Shown: positions 1-8,943, counted from the first letter of the stretch. The stretch: DNA of 64,000 bases from Flavobacterium swingsii (GCF_900111965.1 NZ_FOJT01000002.1:1-64000), one strand, 5' to 3'. A program made the numbers and translations. Notes: a model not told the origin generated them from the sequence alone.

Positions 1-1
1 A

Positions 2-2212
2 GTTACAAATGAAGACGAATGTGACAGCCCTGCAGAGTTGGCAATCACTATTAATGCAGCTCCATCAGTAAACAATGCTTCGGCAGAATTTTGTGAAGAT
101 AATCATGAAAACACTGTTTTAAGTGGTTATGATGACAATATTGGAGCAGAGGCAGACGAAGATGTAGTTTGGTATAGTGATTCTGATCGCACTTTGATTG
201 TTACCGAAACCGGTAATTTATCAGTAGGAGTTCATACTTATTATGCTACAGTTACAAATGAAGACGAATGTGACAGCCCTGCAGAGTTGGCAATCACTAT
301 TAATGCTCTTCCTGAACCAGACTGTCCTGACCCTGCTGATACGGGAGTTCTTTGTGGGGTTTCGCAAGAAGATGCTCAAGTTAATACCAATCAAGAATTT
401 TCAGATTGGTTAGATTTGTTTGATTATGATTCTAATCTTTATTCTGTAGAAATTTCTTATGCTTATGAGATTAGATCTGTTGTAGATAATTCTGTACTAC
501 CACCTAATCCGAATCAGGTAAACGGTCAGGCACCATTAAATCCCGTTCCGGGACAATTAGTAATTGTTAGCGTTACTTGGACTTTGACAGATAAAGATAC
601 GGGTTGTATAGGTTCATGTCCTTCTACTTTTACGCTAGCAAATGGTTGTAGAATAGATTGTTCTGAAGAGAAAGATGATGTATTGTGTAAAGGAGCTAGC
701 ACAGGAAGTATTACAGTAAGCGCAAATGGAGGTACACTTCCTTATGAAGTCAAACTGTACAAATTAGACGACCCAGTAAGTCCATATAGAATTGCGTCTG
801 GATTGGATACAAACCCTATAGAAGTTTTATTTGATAATTTACCAGCGGGTAGTTATAGTTATTTAGTTACAGATGACAGTGGTATAAGTGAATGTACTAA
901 TAATGAACCTATTTTAATTAGTGAACCACTCGATGATTTATCTCTTGACTTATCTTCAGATCCTGAAAATTGTGAAGGAACAAATAGCGGTAGTGTAGAA
1001 GTAATATTTTCAGGAGGAACACCTCCTTATGATATTTCAATTGATGGAAATGCAGCTATAGTTGACGCTACCTCTCCTTACACTTTTCCGAATTTAGGAA
1101 CAGGTATTCATTCTGTATCAATTGTTGATGCAAATGGTTGTAGAGACGGTGAAAGAATATTTGTTGATTTGATTATTTGTTCAGATGCTCATTGTACTTA
1201 CACTCAAGGATACTACGGTGAGTTAAATGGTTCTGCTTGTACAATTGATGGAACTCCTACATACGATCATCAAATTATGATTACAGCAATAGATCAGGCT
1301 GGAGGAGTATTTGATTTTGGTTCTGGACTAAATGTTTTCAGATTAAAAGCTTCTGATATTTATGGAGCAGGAGATCCAACAGCAAATAATATTTTCAAAA
1401 TGTTACCTGGAGGAAAAACTCCAAGAGCTTTAGATGGTTTCGATACGTATGATAATTTGCCACTTGGTAGTGGTTCAGATTGGTTAATAGATGGTGATCC
1501 ACTAGCAAAAAATGGTCCTGGAATGGGATCTATAAATAACAATTTATTAAGTCAAACGATGACATTGTTCTTTAATTTTGCGGCAGATCCTACATTAGGT
1601 AATTTTGTATTAGAACCTAAATTTGCAACTTCTGATGTCGCTTGTGGATCTACTGATATTATTCCTAATACTTATCATGAGTTTACTATTTCATCTACTG
1701 TAATAAATTATTTAAATGAGAATTTGATTAACTATCCAGGAGGAGCAACCGTTACTAATTTATTTAAATTAGCAAATAGAGCTTTAGGAGCCGAAAATAT
1801 TGGAGGTTTAACTCATTCTAACATTAATGGAGCTGTTGATGCAATAAACAGAGGATTTGATGGATGTAGAATTCGAGTTCCATTAGTAGTTATAATTATT
1901 AAACCAGTTGGAGACCCAATAGACGCATCGAAAGTGAATGTTAATAATGAACCAATATTCACAGCTTATCCAATTCCGTTTAATGATGTTATAAAAATCA
2001 GATACGATTTTGATTATCAATCTGATGTTCAAATTCAAATTTTGGATACTAAAGGAACATTGTTAATGACTCAGGATGACGCTGATGCATATCAAAACAA
2101 AGAAGTAATTATTACGCCTAGTTTCAAAAAAGGTAAAAACCAATTATTCTTTGTAAAAGTCATTACCAATAAAGGAGTTAGTATTAGAAAAGTACTTTCT
2201 AATGAATATTGA
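2..2212 (+). CDS. C-terminal part of a large SprB-like secreted adhesin with a type IX secretion sorting domain (5' end outside the window)
   Basis: The frame is open from base 2, so the real start lies upstream. Counting from there, residues 1-110 are Ig-like repeat units with an 83-residue period: bases 1-57 recur identically at 250-306. Residues about 220-305 and 316-388 resemble SprB repeats (CKGASTGSITVSANGG; NSGSVEVIFSGGTPPYD). About 396-632 is a unique segment. About 648-736 is a type A T9SS sorting domain, with YPIPF where YPNPF is usual, ending KVLSNEY. Proteins of this architecture cross the outer membrane by the gliding-linked type IX system and sit on the cell surface as adhesins. 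The ligand cannot be read. Cysteines recur in pairs along the chain. The gene stands alone and ends at a strong hairpin terminator. Confidence 0.88.
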   Translation, partial: VTNEDECDSPAELAITINAAPSVNNASAEFCEDNHENTVLSGYDDNIGAEADEDVVWYSDSDRTLIVTETGNLSVGVHTYYATVTNEDECDSPAELAITINALPEPDCPDPADTGVLCGVSQEDAQVNTNQEFSDWLDLFDYDSNLYSVEISYAYEIRSVVDNSVLPPNPNQVNGQAPLNPVPGQLVIVSVTWTLTDKDTGCIGSCPSTFTLANGCRIDCSEEKDDVLCKGASTGSITVSANGGTLPYEVKLYKLDDPVSPYRIASGLDTNPIEVLFDNLPAGSYSYLVTDDSGISECTNNEPILISEPLDDLSLDLSSDPENCEGTNSGSVEVIFSGGTPPYDISIDGNAAIVDATSPYTFPNLGTGIHSVSIVDANGCRDGERIFVDLIICSDAHCTYTQGYYGELNGSACTIDGTPTYDHQIMITAIDQAGGVFDFGSGLNVFRLKASDIYGAGDPTANNIFKMLPGGKTPRALDGFDTYDNLPLGSGSDWLIDGDPLAKNGPGMGSINNNLLSQTMTLFFNFAADPTLGNFVLEPKFATSDVACGSTDIIPNTYHEFTISSTVINYLNENLINYPGGATVTNLFKLANRALGAENIGGLTHSNINGAVDAINRGFDGCRIRVPLVVIIIKPVGDPIDASKVNVNNEPIFTAYPIPFNDVIKIRYDFDYQSDVQIQILDTKGTLLMTQDDADAYQNKEVIITPSFKKGKNQLFFVKVITNKGVSIRKVLSNEY

Positions 2213-2231
2213 TTAATTTAAATCTAAAAAG

Positions 2232-2260
2232 AAAGGCTTCGCAATTTGCGAAGCCTTTTT
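2232..2260. terminator. Hairpin terminator after the adhesin gene
   Basis: A 10-bp perfect stem (AGGCTTCGCA at 2234-2243, its complement at 2247-2256) has a 3-nt loop and is flanked by A and T runs. It can work in both directions, serving the adhesin on + and the acyl-CoA dehydrogenase on -. Confidence 0.9.
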
Positions 2261-2278
2261 CATTTATAGAATAAAAAA

Positions 2279-3418
2279 TTATTTTACTAAAGTTCTAGAA
2301 ATTACAATTCTCTGAATCTCCGAAGTTCCTTCATAAATTTGAGTAATCTTAGCATCACGCATCATACGTTCTACATGATATTCGCTCACATAACCGTTTC
2401 CACCGTGTATTTGTACTGCTTCGATAGTAGTATTCATAGCAGTTTCCGAAGCAAAAAGTTTTGCCATCGCTCCTGATTGCGAAATGTCTAGACCAGCATC
2501 TTTTTCGGTAGCGGCTTTAAGTACTAACATTTTGGCAGCCATAATTTGCGTAGCCATATCTGCTAATTTAAAAGCGATAGCTTGGTGCTGAAAAATTGGT
2601 TTTTTAAATGCTACCCGTTCTTGTGCATATTTCAATGCTAGTTCGTAAGCTCCAGTTGCAATTCCCAAAGCTTGAGATGCAATTCCAATTCTTCCACCAT
2701 TAAGTACTGCCATGGCAAAGTTGAAACCAAATCCGTCTTCACCAATTCTATTTTCTTTAGGAACTTTTACATCAGTAAACATCAATGAATGTGTATCAGA
2801 ACCACGAATTCCCATTTTCTTTTCTTTAGGACCAACTGCAAAACCAGCCCAACCTTTTTCTACAATAAAAGCATTAATACCTTTATGACCTTTTTCAACA
2901 TCAGTTTGTGCAATTACAATATAAGTAGAAGCAGTTCCTCCGTTTGTAATCCAGTTTTTTGTACCGTTTAGTAGGTAATGATCTCCTTTGTCTATTGCAG
3001 TTGTTTTTTGCGAAGTTGCATCAGATCCAGCTTCTGGCTCAGACAAACAAAAAGCTCCAATAACTTCTCCTTTTGCAAGAGGAACTAGGTATTTCATTTT
3101 TTGTTCTTCGTTACAATATTTCTCTAATCCAGCGCAAACTAATGAGTTGTTTACAGACATTACAACTGCTGCCGAGGCATCAATTTTAGACAATTCAGTC
3201 ATAGCCAAAACGTACGAAACGCTATCTAATCCGGAACCTCCGTATTTAGGATCGACCATCATTCCCAAAAATCCAAGTTCTGCCATTTTTTTAACTTGTT
3301 CTGTTGGAAATTTCGAGTGTTCATCACGTTCTATAACTCCTGGTAATAACTCTGCTACAGCAAAATCTCTTGCTGCTTGTTGAATCATTAACTGTTCTTC
3401 GCTTAAATTAAAGTCCAT
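2279..3418 (-). CDS. Acyl-CoA dehydrogenase (short-chain/butyryl-CoA type)
   Basis: This 379-residue flavoenzyme has the full length of the family and would oxidise an acyl-CoA to the trans-2-enoyl-CoA with FAD, passing electrons to electron-transfer flavoprotein. Seen: N-terminal helical domain, the signature AFCLSEPEAGSDA near residue 130, the middle beta domain with NWITNGG, and the C-terminal helical domain with VQIHGGNGYVSEY. The expected catalytic base is the Glu of QIYEGTSEIQR. A promoter reads on the minus strand: TATATTTG at 3469-3462 with TTTTG 20 bases upstream (3494-3490). Monocistronic. Chain-length preference (butyryl or branched) cannot be decided from sequence alone. Confidence 0.93.
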   Translation of the reverse strand: MDFNLSEEQLMIQQAARDFAVAELLPGVIERDEHSKFPTEQVKKMAELGFLGMMVDPKYGGSGLDSVSYVLAMTELSKIDASAAVVMSVNNSLVCAGLEKYCNEEQKMKYLVPLAKGEVIGAFCLSEPEAGSDATSQKTTAIDKGDHYLLNGTKNWITNGGTASTYIVIAQTDVEKGHKGINAFIVEKGWAGFAVGPKEKKMGIRGSDTHSLMFTDVKVPKENRIGEDGFGFNFAMAVLNGGRIGIASQALGIATGAYELALKYAQERVAFKKPIFQHQAIAFKLADMATQIMAAKMLVLKAATEKDAGLDISQSGAMAKLFASETAMNTTIEAVQIHGGNGYVSEYHVERMMRDAKITQIYEGTSEIQRIVISRTLVK

Positions 3419-3514
3419 TTTTATATAAATATTTTATTTGTAAATCTTTTAAAAAAGTTTTCAAATATAGTTGATTAATATGAATTTTTCAAAAGGTTTT
3501 CCTAATTTTAACCC

Positions 3515-4582
3515 ATGTTAAAATACCACTATAATGTTTTGGGAGTAATGTCAGGTACTTCACTTGATGGAGTCGACTTGGCGCATATTTATTTTTTTGA
3601 AGAAAAAGGAAAATGGAGTTTCGAAATAAAAGAAAGTCAAACCATTAGTTATTCAGAATCATGGATAAATCGACTTAAAAAAGCTGTCGATTTTTCTGAT
3701 TTAGAATTAAAAAAATTAAATGAAGATTATACAATATTATTAGCTGAGATTATTTCTAATTTTATTAAAACCAATAATATCGAAAATCTCGATGCAGTTT
3801 GCTCTCACGGACACACGATTTTGCATCAGCCGCAAAACGGATTTACTTTACAAATAGGGAATTTGCCTCAAATTGCGAAATTAACAAACCAAAAAGTAGT
3901 TTGCGACTTTAGAGTTCAAGATGTAAAACTTGGCGGACAAGGAGCTCCGTTGGTTCCTATTGGTGACCAAATTCTATTTTCAGAATATGATTATTGCTTA
4001 AATCTTGGCGGATTTTCGAATGTTTCTTTCAATGAAAACGGAAGTCGAATTGCTTTCGATATTTCGGCAGTAAATACAGTTTTAAATTTTTATGCTAATA
4101 AATTAGGATTCGATTATGATGATAAAGGAAAAATTTCTCGTTCAGGAAATGTTTCTGAAGTATTATTGTCAGAATTAAATGAGTTAGATTTTTATAAAAA
4201 AAGTTATCCAAAATCACTCGGATTCGAATTTGTAAAAACAATTCTTCTTCCAATTATCGAAAAATATCAAATTCCAATAGAAGACAAACTACGAACATTT
4301 ACCGAACATATTGCCATGCAAATTGCTTTGGCTTTGCCTAAAAAAACAGGAAGTTTATTTATTACGGGTGGTGGCGCTTACAACGATTTTTTAATAGAAA
4401 AAACACAGTTTTTTTTGCCAGAAATGAGAATTGTAATTCCGGATACAAAAACAATCGAATTTAAAGAAGCCTTAATTTTTGCATTACTTGGTGTTCTTAA
4501 ACTTCGCAACGAAATTAATGTTTTAGCAAGTGTTACAGGAGCAACTCACAATCATAGCTCAGGAGAAATTTATGAGTATTAA
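3515..4582 (+). CDS. anmK: Anhydro-N-acetylmuramic acid kinase
   Basis: AnmK hydrolyses and phosphorylates 1,6-anhydro-MurNAc to MurNAc-6-phosphate during recycling of cell-wall fragments in the cytoplasm. The 355-residue protein opens with the family signature GVMSGTSLDGVDLA (phosphate-binding loop), has SHGHTILHQP around residue 100, a second nucleotide-binding Gly-rich segment LFITGGGAYNDF near 285, and the usual ending with VTGATHN. It is divergent from the dehydrogenase gene with about 96 bases between. No etherase (murQ) neighbour is visible, so the recycling partner must be elsewhere. Confidence 0.93.
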   Translation: MLKYHYNVLGVMSGTSLDGVDLAHIYFFEEKGKWSFEIKESQTISYSESWINRLKKAVDFSDLELKKLNEDYTILLAEIISNFIKTNNIENLDAVCSHGHTILHQPQNGFTLQIGNLPQIAKLTNQKVVCDFRVQDVKLGGQGAPLVPIGDQILFSEYDYCLNLGGFSNVSFNENGSRIAFDISAVNTVLNFYANKLGFDYDDKGKISRSGNVSEVLLSELNELDFYKKSYPKSLGFEFVKTILLPIIEKYQIPIEDKLRTFTEHIAMQIALALPKKTGSLFITGGGAYNDFLIEKTQFFLPEMRIVIPDTKTIEFKEALIFALLGVLKLRNEINVLASVTGATHNHSSGEIYEY

Positions 4583-4655
4583 TTTTTTGTTTTTAACAAA
4601 AGTTAGCATTAATTTTTTAATTTTACACCAAAATTAATTCCTACTTAAAAAAATC

Positions 4656-5243
4656 ATGAAAAATTTCCTTTTGCCCTTTTTTACTCTATTTTTATTTATT
4701 CAATCTAATGTTGCCACGGCACAAAATCAGTTCGAAACAGAAGGCGTTATTGTACCAAGAAATATAGAATTTCAAGGAAAAACATTACAGCTAAACGGTT
4801 TCGGGACTAGATCTAAAATGTGGGTCGATGTTTATGTACAAGCATTATATCTAACAACTTTGTCTCAAGAAGCACAATATATATTAGATAGTGATACAGA
4901 AATGGGTATTAGAATTCAAATTCTTTCAAACTTAGTTTCATCAAAAAAACTGACTAAATCTTTAAATAGTGGTATGGAAAAGTCTGTTGGTAAAGAAAAT
5001 ATGAAGCAATTTGAATCCCAAATAATATTGTTAGAATCATTGATGAGTACTGAAGAAACTAGAAAAGACGATGCTTTCAATCTTATTTATAACCCTATTG
5101 ATGCGTCTATTTGGCTTTACAAAAACAATAAATTGCAAGGGAAAATTCCTGGGTTTGAATTCAAAAAGGCTTTTTTCGGCATTTGGCTTTCTAACAATCC
5201 AGTCGATGAAGATCTTAAAAACGACTTGTTAGGAAAATACTAA
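4656..5243 (+). CDS. Secreted chalcone-isomerase-like family protein
   Basis: The first 22 residues form a signal peptide (MKNFLLPFFTLFLFIQSNVATA) ending near AQ. The rest (about 173 residues) matches the bacterial chalcone-isomerase-like family: FQGKTLQLNGFGTRSKMW, then VYVQALYL, a central helix-rich segment and FGIWLSNNPVDEDLK at the end. Bacterial members are exported proteins of unknown function, not proven isomerases; no plant-type catalytic set is claimed here. Single gene between anmK and the amino-acid dehydrogenase; the long inverted repeat at 5289-5357 lies 45 bases after its stop. Confidence 0.8.
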   Translation: MKNFLLPFFTLFLFIQSNVATAQNQFETEGVIVPRNIEFQGKTLQLNGFGTRSKMWVDVYVQALYLTTLSQEAQYILDSDTEMGIRIQILSNLVSSKKLTKSLNSGMEKSVGKENMKQFESQIILLESLMSTEETRKDDAFNLIYNPIDASIWLYKNNKLQGKIPGFEFKKAFFGIWLSNNPVDEDLKNDLLGKY

Positions 5244-5288
5244 TAAATACAATATAAAAAAACTTGTTATATAGAGCAAGTAGATTGT

Positions 5289-5357
5289 AAAAAATAGAAT
5301 AAAGAAAAATATGTATTTTAAAATCAGAAATACATATTTTTCTTTATTCTATTTTTT
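5289..5357. repeat. Perfect 30-bp inverted repeat lying on the dehydrogenase promoter
   Basis: Bases 5289-5318 and 5328-5357 are exact reverse complements (30 of 30) with a 9-nt loop (TAAAATCAG). The arms are almost pure A+T. The right arm ends on the first base of the -7 element TATATTTG (5357-5364), so the repeat covers the -33 region. It may end transcription from the upstream gene, act as an operator, or both. Confidence 0.9.
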
Positions 5358-5364
5358 ATATTTG
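5357..5364 (+). promoter_or_regulatory. Bacteroidota -7 element TATATTTG of the amino-acid dehydrogenase gene
   Basis: TATATTTG fits TAnnTTTG and lies 33 bases before the ATG at 5398. It supports that ATG over upstream in-frame starts, which would fall inside the inverted repeat. Confidence 0.75.
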
Positions 5365-5397
5365 CGAAACAAAAAAACGATACAACAAATACATAAA

Positions 5398-6624
5398 ATG
5401 AAAGATTTACTAAAGAAATTCGAAAATAAAGAGCCAGAAGTAGTTTTTAATTGGAAAGATCCAGAAACAGAAGCAGAAGGTTGGACAGTTATAAATTCAC
5501 TACGCGGTGGCGCTGCTGGTGGAGGAACTCGTATGCGCAAAGGTTTGGATATGAATGAAGTACTTTCGTTAGCAAAAACGATGGAAGTGAAGTTTTCAGT
5601 TTCTGGACCAGCAATTGGTGGTGCAAAATCAGGAATAAATTTCGACCCGAATGATCCTCGCAAAAAAGGCGTTTTACAACGTTGGTACAAAGCCGTTTCT
5701 CCTTTGTTAAAAAGTTATTACGGAACAGGTGGCGATTTAAATGTTGACGAAATTCACGAAGTTATCCCAATGACTGAAGAATGTGGTGTTTGGCATCCGC
5801 AGGAAGGTGTTTTTAACGGACATTTTAAACCAACTGAAGCCGACAAAATAAATAGAATTGGACAATTGCGTCAAGGTGTTGTCAAAGTAATAGAGAACAC
5901 TACTTTCTCACCGGATATTGCAAGAAAATATACTGTTGCCGACATGATTACTGGTTATGGCGTGGCACAAGCCGTTCGTCATTATTATGATATTTATGGC
6001 GGAAGCGTTGTAGGCAAAAAAGCCATCGTACAAGGTTTCGGAAATGTAGGTTCGGCAGCTGCTTTTTACCTAGCAGAGATGGGTGCAAAAGTGGTTGGAA
6101 TCATCGACAGAGATGGTGGTTTGATTAATGAAAACGGATTCACTTTCGAAGAAATTAGAACTTTATTCCTTAATAAAGACGGAAACAAATTAGTAGCAGA
6201 CAATATGATTCCTTTTGAGGAAATAAATGCTAAAATTTGGTCTATTGGTGCCGAAATATTCACTCCTTGTGCAGCATCAAGATTGGTTGCAAAAAGTCAA
6301 GTAGATAGTATGATTGCTGCTGGTTTAGAAGTGATTTCTTGTGGGGCAAATGTGCCTTTTGCAGACAAAGAAATTTTCTTTGGTCCAATTATGGAAGAAG
6401 TAGATAGCAAAGTAAGTTTAATTCCAGATTTTATCTCAAACTGTGGAATGGCGCGTGTTTTTGCTTATTTTATGGAGAAAAAAGTCGAAATGACTGACGA
6501 ATCAATCTTTAGCGATACTTCAGATATTATCAAGAAAGCTATCGAAAAAGCACATACCTTAAATTCAGATAAGAAAAATATTAGCGCAACAGCTTTTGAA
6601 ATCGCTTTGAAGCAATTGGTATAG
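5398..6624 (+). CDS. Glu/Leu/Phe/Val dehydrogenase family enzyme
   Basis: A 408-residue NAD(P)-dependent amino-acid dehydrogenase that interconverts an amino acid with its 2-oxo acid and ammonia. Seen: substrate domain with GGAAGGGTRMRKG, the catalytic-Lys motif IGGAKSGINFDP, GTGGDLNVDEIHE, and a Rossmann domain with VQGFGNVGSAAA followed by the acidic end of strand 2 (GIIDRDGG). FISNCGMARVFAYFME closes the active site. Leucine or glutamate dehydrogenase activity is likely, but substrate cannot be fixed. I chose the ATG at 5398 because MKDLLKKFENKEPEVVF begins the conserved region and a promoter lies 33 bases upstream. The inverted repeat over that promoter suggests regulation. Confidence 0.9.
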   Translation: MKDLLKKFENKEPEVVFNWKDPETEAEGWTVINSLRGGAAGGGTRMRKGLDMNEVLSLAKTMEVKFSVSGPAIGGAKSGINFDPNDPRKKGVLQRWYKAVSPLLKSYYGTGGDLNVDEIHEVIPMTEECGVWHPQEGVFNGHFKPTEADKINRIGQLRQGVVKVIENTTFSPDIARKYTVADMITGYGVAQAVRHYYDIYGGSVVGKKAIVQGFGNVGSAAAFYLAEMGAKVVGIIDRDGGLINENGFTFEEIRTLFLNKDGNKLVADNMIPFEEINAKIWSIGAEIFTPCAASRLVAKSQVDSMIAAGLEVISCGANVPFADKEIFFGPIMEEVDSKVSLIPDFISNCGMARVFAYFMEKKVEMTDESIFSDTSDIIKKAIEKAHTLNSDKKNISATAFEIALKQLV

Positions 6625-6700
6625 TTCTTGAAATTAATTTTCATAAACGCATAACAAATATTTAGTATTTTCGTTACTATATATTATTAAGAATATAATT

Positions 6701-7609
6701 ATGGAAGTAGTAATATCAGCAGCAGACAAGAGGAAATCATTTGTAATAACTACAGTGATTTATATATTGTTGTTGCTGATATTATTTTTTATACGATTTT
6801 GGCCACCAGCAAACATGCAAGAATTAGCTGGCGGTGGTGGCGGAGGCGGTGTTACTGTCAATTTTGGAGATACTGAATTTGGTTCTGGAAATAATTTTGA
6901 AAGTGATGTTTTAGATGTAAAAAACGAAACCAAGCAAGTTGTAAAACCAATAGAAACTGCCGAAGACCAAATTATAGCACAAGAGAATTCGACCGAAGAA
7001 AATGATGTGGTTATTGCTAAAAAGCCCATTACAAAAAAACCTAAGGTTGAAATTGTAAAAAAAGCAACTCAACCTGTTGTAGTAAAACCAAAAGTTACTA
7101 AAAACACCAATGATGCTTTAGCCAATATCCTAAAAGGCGGAAACAAAGGCGGCGACGGAAACTCGAGCACACAAGGAAACCAAGGTTCATCGAACGGAAG
7201 TTTGTCTAACGATGGCTACGGAAATGGTGGTTCTGGCGGAGGCACAGGCGGCGGAAACGGTTCTGGTAACGGAACAGGAACAGGAGAAGGAAGTGGCTCA
7301 GGATCTGGTGGCGGCTCAGGAAGCGGAAGTGGAGGCGGAGTAGGTTATTCACTCGGTGGTCGAAAAGCATTGTCTAAACCAGCACCCAAATATACTTGTA
7401 ACGAATCGGGTAAAGTTGTAGTTGAAGTTTCGGTAGATAGAAATGGAAACACCGTTAGCGTGGTTCCAGGTGTAAAAGGAACTACAAACACTGCAAAATG
7501 TTTATTAGATCAAGCCCGAATTGCCGCAATGAATACCAAATGGCAAGCTAGCGACGACGCGCCAGAAAGACAAGTAGGGAAAATTGTGTATAGTTTTAGT
7601 TTGAATTAA
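6701..7609 (+). CDS. TonB-like energy transducer with Gly/Ser-rich linker
   Basis: Domain order fits a TonB family protein of 302 residues: short cytoplasmic N-terminus, one membrane helix (residues about 15-34, TTVIYILLLLILFFIRF), a run of seven glycines just outside the membrane, a Lys/Val-rich stretch, then a very long Gly/Ser/Asn-rich low-complexity linker (about 145-222), and a C-terminal globular domain (about 230-302) with GKVVVEVSVDRNGN and the pair of Cys at TCNES and AKCLLD. The linker replaces the usual Pro-rich one. It would carry ExbB/ExbD-derived energy to outer-membrane receptors. ExbB and ExbD are 1.3 kb away on the opposite strand. Confidence 0.82.
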   Translation: MEVVISAADKRKSFVITTVIYILLLLILFFIRFWPPANMQELAGGGGGGGVTVNFGDTEFGSGNNFESDVLDVKNETKQVVKPIETAEDQIIAQENSTEENDVVIAKKPITKKPKVEIVKKATQPVVVKPKVTKNTNDALANILKGGNKGGDGNSSTQGNQGSSNGSLSNDGYGNGGSGGGTGGGNGSGNGTGTGEGSGSGSGGGSGSGSGGGVGYSLGGRKALSKPAPKYTCNESGKVVVEVSVDRNGNTVSVVPGVKGTTNTAKCLLDQARIAAMNTKWQASDDAPERQVGKIVYSFSLN

Positions 7610-8198
7610 AAATTTTTAGATTTATAAACAAAAAAGCACAAAATTCATTATGAATTTTGTGCTTTTTTGTTTTGATATCATTGTGGTAACAAAGCCGCTG
7701 TTTTGCGTAGGTTTTATTTGGATATTTTTGTATACCACGGGTCAAATTTTCTCCATCAATTCGGTCACTTCTAGTTTTTTTCTTAGTTATAAGTTTACCA
7801 TTGTTTTTAATCTCATAAAGTCTATTATCCTGAAAAAACAATTTTCCGCTATAAACATCTTGTATACCAGATGATTTTGGCCAAAAAATTTCTTTAATGC
7901 TATTTGCAGAAATCAATTGAGGTGTTTTAGTTCTTGATAAAATTAAAGAGTCTCTTCTACCAACTATTCTCAAGGTGTCATAAGAAGGAACTGCTTTAAA
8001 AAAGATAGTATCATTATTAACTTTCCATTTTCCTTTAGACCAGAATCCCGTGAAGTGGGAAGCAGCATTATATTCATAAGTTGAATCCGATTTAAATGTA
8101 AATTCACTTCCGAAATTATCTCTATATTTTCCTGCTATTTTATCCTGTTGGAAAGATGTAATTATGAGTAAAATAGTTATAAAAAGGTTTATTTTCAT
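7596..8198 (-). CDS. Small secreted protein of unknown function, possibly lipocalin-like
   Basis: The frame gives 200 residues. Residues 1-18 look like a signal peptide (MKINLFITILLIITSFQQ). The body, GKYRDNFGSEFTFKSDSTY then GKWKVNNDTIFF, has the alternating beta pattern of small Bacteroidota proteins that report loss of a fold like lipocalin; I do not assign a function. The last 25 or so residues are encoded through the 18-bp hairpin at 7630-7668 and the frame overlaps the TonB-like gene by 14 bases, so the true stop may have been lost recently. Followed upstream (on -) by another small lipoprotein gene. Confidence 0.62.
   Translation of the reverse strand: MKINLFITILLIITSFQQDKIAGKYRDNFGSEFTFKSDSTYEYNAASHFTGFWSKGKWKVNNDTIFFKAVPSYDTLRIVGRRDSLILSRTKTPQLISANSIKEIFWPKSSGIQDVYSGKLFFQDNRLYEIKNNGKLITKKKTRSDRIDGENLTRGIQKYPNKTYAKQRLCYHNDIKTKKHKIHNEFCAFLFINLKIFNSN
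7630..7668. terminator. Bidirectional hairpin terminator inside the end of the 7596-8198 frame
   Basis: An 18-bp perfect stem (7630-7647 with 7651-7668, loop TTA) begins and ends in A and T runs. It follows the TonB-like gene on + by 20 bases. On the minus strand it lies within the open frame of the small secreted protein. Confidence 0.9.
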
Positions 8199-8265
8199 TT
8201 TAGATTATTTTGCTTTTGAATATTGATTATAATATATAATTGACCCATTAAATATTCATCAGTTT

Positions 8266-8802
8266 TTACTTTTTACACCACTTACCATCTTTGAATCTGT
8301 AAGTTGCCATTCCACCTCCAATACAATTAAATGCATAACCATGGCTTAAAACTGCAATTTTATATTCCTTATTAAAAATTGGTTTTGAAATACCTAAAAT
8401 TCCCCCAGGACAAGTTTTAAAGAAATTGGGGTCTTTGGCTAATTCTTTTAGTGATTTTATTGGAATCACTTTGATGCTTTTTTGCCTTGTAAAGGCAGAA
8501 TCTAAAATAAAATTATTTGTAAGCTTTTCTATGCTATCTAATTCTTTTCTATCTCTTAAATGAAGTTTTTCTAGTATTAATTTTTGAATATCAAATCTAG
8601 GATTTTCATTTTGACTGGTTTTAATCAAGGATTCATTAGTTATCTCCAAAATACATACACACAAATCATCTAATATAACCTGTTGAATCAGTTCATTAGC
8701 TTTCTGATTATAATCAAATTTTGGTTCGATAGTTTTCTTTTTACAACTCGAAAAAATTGGAAATATTAATAAGCAATAAAAAATTGAAATTCGTTTAATC
8801 AT
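8266..8802 (-). CDS. Lipoprotein of unknown function
   Basis: 178 residues. The N-terminus MIKRISIFYCLLIFPIFSSC is a lipoprotein signal with lipobox FSSC, so the mature protein would be anchored at Cys20 after an SPase II cut; KKK follows. I do not recognise the body. It has three or four Cys (LCVCILEI; TCPGG; NCIGGG) and a C-terminal Gly-rich SHGYAFNCIGGGMATYRF. Same strand as the secreted gene at 7596-8198, 67 bases upstream of it, so they may be co-transcribed. Confidence 0.7.
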   Translation of the reverse strand: MIKRISIFYCLLIFPIFSSCKKKTIEPKFDYNQKANELIQQVILDDLCVCILEITNESLIKTSQNENPRFDIQKLILEKLHLRDRKELDSIEKLTNNFILDSAFTRQKSIKVIPIKSLKELAKDPNFFKTCPGGILGISKPIFNKEYKIAVLSHGYAFNCIGGGMATYRFKDGKWCKK

Positions 8803-8842
8803 AATGTGGTTTAAAATTGCAGGTAACTTATCGATTTGTGTA

Positions 8843-8930
8843 GCTCGCGTGAGGGATTGAAGCGGTATCCTTTTTTGAGGAACGAAAAAAAGATTGCAAC
8901 GAAAAGCCCGACCCTTTTCGGGTCACGCCC
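8843..8930. repeat. Dispersed intergenic element, copy A
   Basis: On the minus strand it reads GGGCGTGACCC, a small hairpin, half-site TCGTTGCAATC, an A/T-rich centre, half-site CCGCTTCAATC and CCTCACGC. It matches copy F (55910-55996) at both edges and copies B-E in the half-sites. It lies between exbD and the lipoprotein gene, where it may mark a rearrangement. Confidence 0.8.
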
Positions 8931-8943
8931 AAAATTTTAAATT

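Noticed and set aside
5311..5397. Longer start for the amino-acid dehydrogenase
   Set aside because: The 29 extra codons are encoded by the inverted repeat and promoter, and lack conservation; ATG 5398 fits the family.
7180..7340. Simple-sequence DNA in the TonB-like gene
   Set aside because: It is a coding Gly/Ser linker in frame; codons vary, so it is not a simple repeat tract.
8843..8930. Terminator of exbD as the sole role of copy A
   Set aside because: The same element occurs in divergent gaps with no gene ending there, so a simple terminator does not explain it.
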